Shown here in pieces: positions 4,941 through 11,419 of a stretch of 24,331 bases of DNA. The stretch spans positions 1-24,331 of IMG/VR virus record IMGVR_UViG_3300005253_001504; one strand, 5' to 3'. The position numbers were made by a program, and so were the translations under genes. Under the pieces are notes generated by a model. The model did not search any database, was not told the DNA's origin, and worked only from the letters and a program-made list of their open reading frames with translations. The first letter of the stretch is position 1. Each line of letters starts with the position of its first letter. The stretch comes from a virus.

Positions 4941-4957
4941 ATATAGTGGAGGGACAG

Positions 4958-5116
4958 ATGTTAGAAAATTGCGGCGAGGTTCACGGACCCGGGCCCTCAA
5001 AGTGCTCCTGTAAGAGAGTGAAGGGGCACTCGGGTGAGCATGTTGACGAGCACGGGAGCCGTTGGCCTTACACCGCGATGGAATTACTTGAAGGGCGAGG
5101 TCCCGATAATGGGTAG
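4958..5116 (+). CDS. Small Cys/His protein of 52 residues at head of late operon
   Basis: ATG at 4958 has GGAGGG five bases upstream. The product begins MLENCGEVHGPG and contains SKCSCKRVKGHSGEH followed by a conserved-looking Trp (residue 36). The pattern C..., CxC, GHSGxH, then W is like small zinc-binding proteins common in phages, in which a Cys set and a GHxGxH loop hold the metal. Its stop overlaps the preferred start of the terminase small subunit gene (ATGGGTAG), so it probably couples translation to terminase synthesis. Function unknown. It is the first gene downstream of the strongest promoter in the window. Confidence 0.66.
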   Translation: MLENCGEVHGPGPSKCSCKRVKGHSGEHVDEHGSRWPYTAMELLEGRGPDNG

Positions 5117-5747
5117 CGAGACCGACAGCACCGGCGTCACCGTCATCGAGCCACTGAAGGCCGACGACATTGACATCGACCCGGATGATCTTAACGCGAT
5201 AGCTGAGGCGCGAATACCTCTCAGTCAGAATCCGCGCAAGGCGGACTACCTGAGCTACCGGGCGGTAGGGTTCTCCATCCGTGAGTCATTAGCGTTGGGG
5301 GCGGTTACTCAGGCGACCCTCAACAAGTGGCGCCGCGAGGACAAGGAGTTCCTACAGTTTGAGCAGGAACGGTTAGCCTTCCTGCAACGGACCATCTCAG
5401 GCGACATTATGCGGATGAGGTGGTTGAGGAACTTCTTCCTAGTCTTGAGGCGCGACGAGAGGATACTGCACAAGTCGGCCTTCAACTTCGAGGGGTTGAC
5501 GGACAATGAGCGCGCCTACCTGCATCTGATCCGAAAGCACTACACGCCACAGGATCTCCTGGCGCTGGAGAAGGCGCTGGAACCTGAGCATGGTGAGAGA
5601 GCTCGGATAGCGGTCGACAAGGCCATCTTTATCGTGGACGGTAAAGAAGTGGTAGGCGACGATAACAGACGTGCCGCGTCCAGAGCCGTGCTTGACCGTT
5701 TCAACGCCAATGCCAAGTATGCTGAGGTCCGAGAGGCCGAGGAGTAG
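5109..5747 (+). CDS. terS: Terminase small subunit (probable), 212 residues
   Basis: The ATG at 5109 overlaps the stop of the previous gene and is preferred to an in-frame GTG at 5034, which would lie deep inside that gene. Residues 47-78 (YLSYRAVGFSIRESLALGAV onward to KWRRED) form a helix-turn-helix of the type found in small terminase subunits, where G-x-S/T-x-x-E-A introduces the turn and NKWR-like residues the recognition helix. The remainder is helical and charged, suited to oligomerisation and to contact with the large subunit. TerS binds the packaging site on phage DNA and hands it to TerL. Position directly before TerL, with one base between the genes, supports the call, which rests on HTH plus context rather than on a full family match. 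Confidence 0.75.
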   Translation: MGSETDSTGVTVIEPLKADDIDIDPDDLNAIAEARIPLSQNPRKADYLSYRAVGFSIRESLALGAVTQATLNKWRREDKEFLQFEQERLAFLQRTISGDIMRMRWLRNFFLVLRRDERILHKSAFNFEGLTDNERAYLHLIRKHYTPQDLLALEKALEPEHGERARIAVDKAIFIVDGKEVVGDDNRRAASRAVLDRFNANAKYAEVREAEE

Positions 5748-5748
5748 A

Positions 5749-7167
5749 ATGGTAACGGCGACCGAAACCCCCATCACTGAGTTCCAGGCCAGGGTAGTAG
5801 CTGCCCAGGATGGTGACCTCGGCACGTATGCCAAGGCCGTACATGACCGCGTCTATTACCAGTATCAGGACGTGTGGGCCTTAGCGTTGGAGTCCTACAA
5901 CGAGACCGTCATCGTCTGCCCGCCGGATACCTACAAGTCCACAACAGTTAGGGACTTCGTGGAGCGCGAGATCGGTAAGAACCCTAACATCCGTATCCTC
6001 TGGCTGATGAATGCGGGCGCTCAGTCCACTAAGCAGATTCAGGCTATTCAGCAGACCCTTGAGTTCAACAATGTATATAAGGAAGCCTACGACGTCTGTG
6101 AGGACCCTCGTGCTCAGTGGACTAAGGAAGTCCTCTATGTGATGAGGACACGAGAGGGCGCCGATCCTACCTTGATGGGTACGGGCATGAATGGTCCATA
6201 TCAGGGCCTGCACTTCGACGTCATCATTATCGACGACCCGACCGAGCAAGAGGACCCTCACAGTCCTACCACAATGGACATGCAGAGGAACAAGGTCCGC
6301 GGGGTGATAGATGATAGGCTAGTTGAGGGCGGCCGCATTGTGGTTATCCTGACTCGTTGGGGCGATAATGACCTGGTGCCAACCTTCGCCGAGATGGGCT
6401 TTACGATTATCGAGATGCCTATTGTGGGCGACTACCCTTGGGGGCCAACCCTAGACCCAGTGAGGTTCACCGAGGAATGGGTCGAGAAGAAGCGCAAGAA
6501 GAAGGGCGATATACTGTTCGCGCTCACCTTTATGCTCAGTGCGGAGGCGGCCGCGGGCAATCTGATTCTCCGCGAGCACATTAGGTACTGGGACAATGAC
6601 AGCTTGCCTACCTGCGCCCTGAATCTATATGTAGGGGTAGACCCGGCAGCGAGCCTCAAGACCTATGCAGACCACTCCGCCATAGCCACGATAGGGCTTG
6701 ACATCAAGACCAAGATTAAGTACCTGTTGGATATGTGGTGTGGTAGGCTGGAGACACCTGACCTTGAGAAGGAGATCGTCAAACGAGCCAAGCGGATGGC
6801 CGGGCTAAGGGGTGTCGGTCTGGAGACCCAGGGCTTTCAGTTGAGCCTGTTGCAGGGTATGAAGAGGCGCCATAACCTGCCTTTCATTGAGATACCCTAC
6901 CGTACCCGCCGCACTGAGCAGCTTCGGGTAAAGGCCATTGACAACAACAAGGTCGGGCGGGCCATGTACCTCGATGCTCAGTTCTCCAGCGGTCTGCTAC
7001 TAATCCCTAAGAACCTTCCTCTGGTTGACGGTATCTCCCTTGAGTCCGAGTTGTGCTCGATACCTCATGGTAAGATGGACGACCGCATGGACGCCCTGGC
7101 AATTGCGAGTATATTGGCCGAGGCCGCCGTACCCACAGGTATGGCAGTAAGGCTAAGGGGTTTTTAG
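5749..7167 (+). CDS. terL: Terminase large subunit, 472 residues
   Basis: The start at 5749 has GAGGAG five bases upstream; a 26-codon extension to 5671 would lie within the previous gene and lacks a site. The N-terminal ATPase shows a Walker A-like CPPDTYKST (57-65), Walker B FDVIIIDD (156-163) and the coupling motif LTRWGDNDL (201-209). The C-terminal RNase H-like nuclease shows D298 in VGVDPA, E359 in VGLETQ, and D444/D445/D448 in KMDDRMDA. This order matches TerL proteins, which pump DNA into the prohead using ATP and cut the concatemer. The usual glycine before the Walker A lysine is replaced by Tyr (Y62-K63). Length is normal for the family. The portal gene starts immediately after the stop. 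Confidence 0.95.
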   Translation: MVTATETPITEFQARVVAAQDGDLGTYAKAVHDRVYYQYQDVWALALESYNETVIVCPPDTYKSTTVRDFVEREIGKNPNIRILWLMNAGAQSTKQIQAIQQTLEFNNVYKEAYDVCEDPRAQWTKEVLYVMRTREGADPTLMGTGMNGPYQGLHFDVIIIDDPTEQEDPHSPTTMDMQRNKVRGVIDDRLVEGGRIVVILTRWGDNDLVPTFAEMGFTIIEMPIVGDYPWGPTLDPVRFTEEWVEKKRKKKGDILFALTFMLSAEAAAGNLILREHIRYWDNDSLPTCALNLYVGVDPAASLKTYADHSAIATIGLDIKTKIKYLLDMWCGRLETPDLEKEIVKRAKRMAGLRGVGLETQGFQLSLLQGMKRRHNLPFIEIPYRTRRTEQLRVKAIDNNKVGRAMYLDAQFSSGLLLIPKNLPLVDGISLESELCSIPHGKMDDRMDALAIASILAEAAVPTGMAVRLRGF

Positions 7168-9057
7168 ATGGCCGATGACTCAGTAGGCTGGGAGTACGTC
7201 AACAAGCTGTTAGGTGAGCTTCAGGAGGAGCTCCGTGGCTTCCATACACGGGTCAAGGAGGTTGAGGAGCTACGGTACCTGGAAGACGACACCAAGCTGC
7301 CCGCTGAGGAGAAGGCCTCTGGGTTGGAGATTCGGCTAGGCGCTACCGCCGAACTCATCGAGAACGTCAAGGCCGCACTGACGGCCAATACGCCAAGGGT
7401 GCGCTTTGAGGCGCTCCGCACAGGCCCGACGGCTCTTGAGAACACCAGCAAGCGGGAGAAGTTTTGGGACGGGTACCTGCAATGGGCCAGTGCCCTGATA
7501 CCGTTCCTTATCGAGCTTGCGGACAGTCAGACGGTCGCACTAGGGATATTGAAGGCCGCCTACTCTCCCTGGCCTCAGAAGGAACGCCGAAGAGACCTCA
7601 AGAGTGAGCCTCGGACCAAGAAGGGCGATACTGACTACAAGGACAGGCAGCGGGCGTTGAAGCGGCGCTGGGGTCCTCCGTTCAAGGTCATCACAATACA
7701 TCCACTGACGTTCTACTATAGGCTCGGTCCAGGCGGCGAGCTTAATGAGGTTATCGAGCACGGCTACAAGTCAAGGCGGGAGATTTATGCCGCATTCGGT
7801 ATCAAAGGCTCGGCCCAACTCCAGGCCGTGGTACCCGATAAGCTGCCTAAGGACACTGGTGCATCGCTGGCTGCGGTGGCGGGGTTCCCTTCCGAAGAGG
7901 TGCAATCGCTACCGAGTGGTGTGAGCACTAGTACCTTGGCACTGGTCACCGAGTATTGGGCCGCACCATTGCCTGGGAGTCCGGGCATCTACCAGTGCTA
8001 TATTGAGGGTAATCTGGTCTACGAGGAGATAGGCGATCCGAGTGTGGCCTACTTCGTATGTCCAGGGCGGACGACCAGCAGCAAGGACCCTGACAAGTTC
8101 GCCCTCAGTATCGCCGAGATACTCCGCCACAATGAGCCGACGCTTAACAGGTCACTGACATACATGGCCGAGGCCACCGAACTACTAGTGAGGCGCAGGT
8201 TGACATTGGAGGTGCCCGAGGGTTACACTCCACCTGCGGAGCTAGTCGGCGAGTCCAATGAGCCTCAGACTAAGACCTGGACGTTCAAGGCGGATAAGGC
8301 CGAAGCACTTCCTGCCGGTGCCAAGATCGTTGACCCGTTTGAAGGTGCCCAGAACGTGTACGAGGCCATGCCCTTCATCAACCTCATGTTGCAGCTACTC
8401 GGTCAGCATGGCGTAAGTCCGATCTTCAAGGGCGTACCCGAAGGCGCTGGCGGATCAGGGTACAAGGAGAACTCACTCTACCTCATGGCCAAGAGCCAGT
8501 TCCAGTACCTGCTGGATTCCTACTCCAGGTGCATAGGTAACATGATTGAATGGCTAGAGCATATATTGGTCACGAAGGCTAAGCAGGAAATCTGGGTAGG
8601 TAACCTGAGTCTGACGCCTAAGGACATCAAGGCCTTCCCTACTGTTATCACCGTTGACGTGGAGCCGTTACTGCCTCAGAACATCATTGCCGAGGGCCAG
8701 TTCTGGGACAGGATGCATGCCCGAGGCCATATCACCGAGCGGACACTGCTAGAGAAGGGGTTGAGGATTGAGCAGCCCGAGCAGGAGATGTGGAACAGGT
8801 TTATTGAGGATGTCCAGAACATGCTCAAGCCTATACTGGCCCAGGACGTGCTGAAAACGGTTGGTGTGCTGCCGCAGCTTGTGGGGCCGGATGGGAAAAC
8901 GCCGATCGGTGGATCGGGTCCGACAGGTGGTAATGGTGCCCGAGGCAACCCCGTCGAGGAGATGCTAAAGTCAATGGGCGGCCAGTCGAGGGAGGGCCAG
9001 GCCCGACAACCTCCCGAGGAAGCGGGCTCAACTCCGGGCCTTGAGGCGCCATTATGA
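7168..9057 (+). CDS. Portal protein, 629 residues
   Basis: It begins at an ATG directly abutting the TerL stop. The product is of the right size for larger portals and has the expected pattern: a helical, charged N-terminus (residues 1-80), a mixed central region with KVITIHPLTFYYRLGPGG (about 170-190), a repeat of beta and helical segments (VTEYWAAPLPG, about 250), a long helix-rich clip/stem stretch (ATELLVRRRLTLEVPEG, about 335-355) and a low-complexity Gly/Pro tail (575-629). Portals form the dodecameric ring at one vertex through which TerL packages DNA. The assignment relies on position between TerL and the head genes and general architecture; no short diagnostic motif exists for this family. 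It overlaps the next gene by four bases. Confidence 0.8.
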   Translation: MADDSVGWEYVNKLLGELQEELRGFHTRVKEVEELRYLEDDTKLPAEEKASGLEIRLGATAELIENVKAALTANTPRVRFEALRTGPTALENTSKREKFWDGYLQWASALIPFLIELADSQTVALGILKAAYSPWPQKERRRDLKSEPRTKKGDTDYKDRQRALKRRWGPPFKVITIHPLTFYYRLGPGGELNEVIEHGYKSRREIYAAFGIKGSAQLQAVVPDKLPKDTGASLAAVAGFPSEEVQSLPSGVSTSTLALVTEYWAAPLPGSPGIYQCYIEGNLVYEEIGDPSVAYFVCPGRTTSSKDPDKFALSIAEILRHNEPTLNRSLTYMAEATELLVRRRLTLEVPEGYTPPAELVGESNEPQTKTWTFKADKAEALPAGAKIVDPFEGAQNVYEAMPFINLMLQLLGQHGVSPIFKGVPEGAGGSGYKENSLYLMAKSQFQYLLDSYSRCIGNMIEWLEHILVTKAKQEIWVGNLSLTPKDIKAFPTVITVDVEPLLPQNIIAEGQFWDRMHARGHITERTLLEKGLRIEQPEQEMWNRFIEDVQNMLKPILAQDVLKTVGVLPQLVGPDGKTPIGGSGPTGGNGARGNPVEEMLKSMGGQSREGQARQPPEEAGSTPGLEAPL

Positions 9058-9356
9058 TCGTAACTGGGCCTAAGCTCGACCAGGTAGCCGAGGTGCTCCG
9101 CCAGTGGTATTTGACCACACGGGCGAAGCTTATTGAGGTGCTGGAGGAAGGCTACCCATACGGCAGTGTGCCTGTCACTCCTAGGCAGCAAGTGGAGAGG
9201 TTCCTTTCCATGACGAACGAGGACATGCAGGCTCTAATGACCAAGCTGGTTGAACGGCATCGCGGTGAGCCTAATGCCCAGGCGTTAGCGCGTAAGGACC
9301 TGGAGGATTACATAACTAAGATGAACCGTATGTCCTTCTCAAGGAGGGTAGTCTAA
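9054..9356 (+). CDS. Hypothetical head-module protein, 100 residues
   Basis: ATG overlaps the portal TGA (ATGA). The product is helical and charged: VAEVLRQWYLTTRAKLIEVL near the start, then RQQVERFLSMTNEDMQALMT and a C-terminus rich in Arg (FSRRVV). It has no cysteine, no membrane segment and no motif that I recognise. Its place between portal and the following structural proteins suggests a head-completion, connector or internal protein, but this is inference only. Its stop overlaps the next start by one base. Confidence 0.65.
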   Translation: MIVTGPKLDQVAEVLRQWYLTTRAKLIEVLEEGYPYGSVPVTPRQQVERFLSMTNEDMQALMTKLVERHRGEPNAQALARKDLEDYITKMNRMSFSRRVV

Positions 9357-10117
9357 TGCAAGAACCGACCCTCACCGATGCACAGCGCGATCTGCTGAGA
9401 GGCCGCGGTATCCCTACTGACAGGGTACCTAGGGCTCCACAAGAGAGGACAATCGGTACAGGCTATTTCAGTACCATCGACAGCCACGAACTAAATCAGA
9501 TCGAGTTGGAAAACTCCAACATGGTGATAGGTGCCGACGGCTTCATTTATATACCTATATTTGGCGAGCGTCTTGGTCTACTAGACGACGGGTCTACAGG
9601 GATGATTAGTGAGATCACGGGTTTCGAGTTGGCCCCGAAGTGGATTCAAGAGGAGGTACTAGGTGCTGGTGGAGGCGGTGGCGGACGTACGGGACCTACT
9701 GCTGCCGAGCTTGCCATTGATAGGTCCCGGGTGCAGGCCACGAACCTATCTACCTTCATCCAGGGCACCGTCTCTCAGCTATCCAACGAGATAGATGCGG
9801 GGCGCCTTGAGATGGACCAGGCTCTCAACGAGTTCAATAAGAAGCTAGATGCTTTTGCCGAAGGCGGAAAGCAGTTCCAGGGTATCCAGCCCTACACTAT
9901 TCCCATCGGTGCCGAGTACATACCCGGGTTCGGGCCTGGGGAAATCGGCGAGCATTTGGGGATTGCGCCTGAGAAGGTAATACCTATACAGTTTGACCCG
10001 TTCGGAATGGCTACGGAAATAGTAAACCAGTCACCAGACCTGACAGATATAGGCGTACCGAGCGGTGACGCCCTTGCTGAGGCTCTGGAGATAGCTCGAC
10101 AATTTGTAGGAGGTTAA
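9356..10117 (+). CDS. Hypothetical virion-associated protein with Gly-rich linker, 253 residues
   Basis: Starts at an ATG overlapping the upstream TAA. Residues 1-100 have a Pro/Arg-rich start (RGRGIPTDRVPRAPQE) and a strand-rich section (GADGFIYIPIFGERLGLLDD). A Gly run (105-110) forms a hinge. A helical segment with ATNLSTFIQGTVSQLSNEID (about 128-147) follows, then a strand-like part with YTIPIGAEYIPGFGPGEIGE. No family was recognised. Similarly placed genes encode internal or connector proteins in several phages; the two-domain layout with a flexible hinge would allow it to link virion parts. Confidence 0.62.
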   Translation: MQEPTLTDAQRDLLRGRGIPTDRVPRAPQERTIGTGYFSTIDSHELNQIELENSNMVIGADGFIYIPIFGERLGLLDDGSTGMISEITGFELAPKWIQEEVLGAGGGGGGRTGPTAAELAIDRSRVQATNLSTFIQGTVSQLSNEIDAGRLEMDQALNEFNKKLDAFAEGGKQFQGIQPYTIPIGAEYIPGFGPGEIGEHLGIAPEKVIPIQFDPFGMATEIVNQSPDLTDIGVPSGDALAEALEIARQFVGG

Positions 10118-10118
10118 G

Positions 10119-10877
10119 GTGCCGTACACCATACAATCCGGTGACAACCTCTGGAACATCTGGATGGCGCACGGCCAAGATGTATCCTGGTCCGATTTCC
10201 TGGCGCTGAACAATCAGTTCTCCAACCCGGACTTGATCTTCCCTGGACAGGTCGTGAATCTGCCTGGGGATTCGGCTCAGGCACCTCCAGCGCCACCAGC
10301 ACCTCCGACTCCTCCGTCTGTGCCCGCTCCCGCCCCAGCACCTGCACCGTCGTCTGTAGGCCCCATACCGGTAGTTCCTGGTATTACGGCCGAGCAATGG
10401 GCGGCTATGCTGACCGAGCAGAACAGAGCGGCTGAGGCTCAGGAGCTCCTTCTTGCCGAGGCCCAGGCCGACGCTCGCCGCCTCCAGGAGGCTCAACTAT
10501 CTGCTAACCCTGCCGACTTTGTAGCCTATGAGCTATACAAGAGGGAACTGTTAGAGCAGGGCTTCACGCCTGAGGGTACAGTCAGGTCCGACTTAGACAT
10601 CCAGGACATATTCTCCCTAGCCTTGGGGCTGAACGAAGGAGACAGTATTGGCGCAGGCCGGTTCGGAGTCGATCTACCTACTACACAATCCATTAGCAGG
10701 TCAGAGTTTCAGGACTTTAGCGACACCGATATAGGTATCCTCTCTAGCTTCCTACGAGGAGGAGTAGGCACTGGTGAAGGGGAGTTCCAGGGTATTAGCC
10801 CTGCCGACTACTTCAAGGAGTTGGAAGAAGGATTAGTACCTACATTACCTCAGCAGCGAACGCAGTTTAGATTCTAA
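10119..10877 (+). CDS. LysM-domain virion protein, 252 residues
   Basis: The GTG at 10119 has a full AGGAGG upstream. Residues 2-49 are a clear LysM domain: PYTIQSGDNLWNIW, then FLALNNQFSNPDLIFPGQVV and NLPG. This fold binds N-acetylglucosamine polymers such as peptidoglycan. Then comes a Pro/Ala-rich linker (53-88, repeated APP/APAP) and a helical region (90-127, Ala/Glu/Gln-rich). The last 120 residues are acidic and mixed, without a recognised fold, and no hydrolase domain is seen. It lies among genes expected to encode virion-core or tail-associated proteins, so it may anchor a virion part to the cell wall during entry. LysM is also found in baseplate and internal proteins, where it acts only as a structural module. 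Confidence 0.82.
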   Translation: MPYTIQSGDNLWNIWMAHGQDVSWSDFLALNNQFSNPDLIFPGQVVNLPGDSAQAPPAPPAPPTPPSVPAPAPAPAPSSVGPIPVVPGITAEQWAAMLTEQNRAAEAQELLLAEAQADARRLQEAQLSANPADFVAYELYKRELLEQGFTPEGTVRSDLDIQDIFSLALGLNEGDSIGAGRFGVDLPTTQSISRSEFQDFSDTDIGILSSFLRGGVGTGEGEFQGISPADYFKELEEGLVPTLPQQRTQFRF

Positions 10878-10888
10878 GGAGGTAAATC

Positions 10889-11302
10889 GTGGCACTACAT
10901 GACCCAGTAGAGGACGCTCTGAATGATAGGAAGAAGAGAGCCCGACTTGTTGAGGCCGGGGCGGCAGTTGGGACTCCAGGTGACGCTCTGAACATCACGA
11001 GGAAGTTCCTAGGTGGTGCAGCGCAAGCAGGCGCGCCTCCACCCCCAGGACAGAGGTTGCCTCCACAAGCTGCTCCTATTGCCCGGAGACGGGCCTTCGG
11101 AGGGCAGGGACTTCGGCGAAGTGGTCGAGGCGTCCCTGTTGCGCCCTATATCTCACCAGGCAACTTTGACCCTAACCAACAGTCGTCGTCAGGTTCCTTG
11201 TCTGAGCAGTTCTTCGACCTGCCTGGGCCGGTAGGCTTCTCCAAGACGCCGCAGGGCAGGTCTATCCTGAAGCGCATACTTGGAATGAGGGGCTTGCGGT
11301 AA
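10889..11302 (+). CDS. Small basic low-complexity virion-module protein, 137 residues
   Basis: The GTG at 10889 follows AAGGAGG. The N-terminus is helical and charged (VEDALNDRKKRARLVEAG), followed by a Pro/Ala/Gly/Arg-rich segment (about 48-90: PPPPGQRLPPQAAPIARRRA) and a basic end (RGLR). The composition suggests an intrinsically disordered protein, perhaps packaged with DNA or binding the giant protein that follows. No family was recognised. Its stop overlaps the start of the next small gene (TAATG). Confidence 0.62.
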   Translation: MALHDPVEDALNDRKKRARLVEAGAAVGTPGDALNITRKFLGGAAQAGAPPPPGQRLPPQAAPIARRRAFGGQGLRRSGRGVPVAPYISPGNFDPNQQSSSGSLSEQFFDLPGPVGFSKTPQGRSILKRILGMRGLR

Positions 11303-11418
11303 TGATCGGACGTATTGTAGCTGGCATTGTCCAGGCTGCTGTCATCGGCTTCATGCTGGCCTTTAGCATCATGTTGGTGATCTTCATACCGATGACCGTG
11401 TATCAGATTCTGAGGTAA
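11302..11418 (+). CDS. Small single-span membrane protein, 38 residues
   Basis: ATG at 11302 overlaps the previous TAA, and the ORF ends one base before the giant gene. The product begins MIGRIVAGIVQAAVIGFMLA and continues hydrophobic to a TVYQILR end, giving one long membrane span over residues 4-33 with a positive residue at each end. Small hydrophobic proteins in this position could act in DNA entry, in membrane targeting of internal proteins or as a holin-like factor, but no family can be assigned. The gene lies exactly between two genes that leave no other coding option, which supports it being real. Confidence 0.65.
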   Translation: MIGRIVAGIVQAAVIGFMLAFSIMLVIFIPMTVYQILR

Positions 11419-11419
11419 C

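Noticed and set aside
5034-5108. Longer terminase small subunit start
   Set aside because: The extension lies inside the supported 52-residue gene, and the ATG at 5109 overlaps that gene's stop in the usual coupled way.
5671-5748. Longer terminase large subunit start
   Set aside because: Overlaps the small subunit gene by 77 bases with no ribosome-binding site; GAGGAG precedes the ATG at 5749.
10011-10496. Antisense Arg/Trp-rich ORF opposite the LysM gene
   Set aside because: It is the shadow of the Pro/Ala-rich linker; composition is implausible and there is no start signal.
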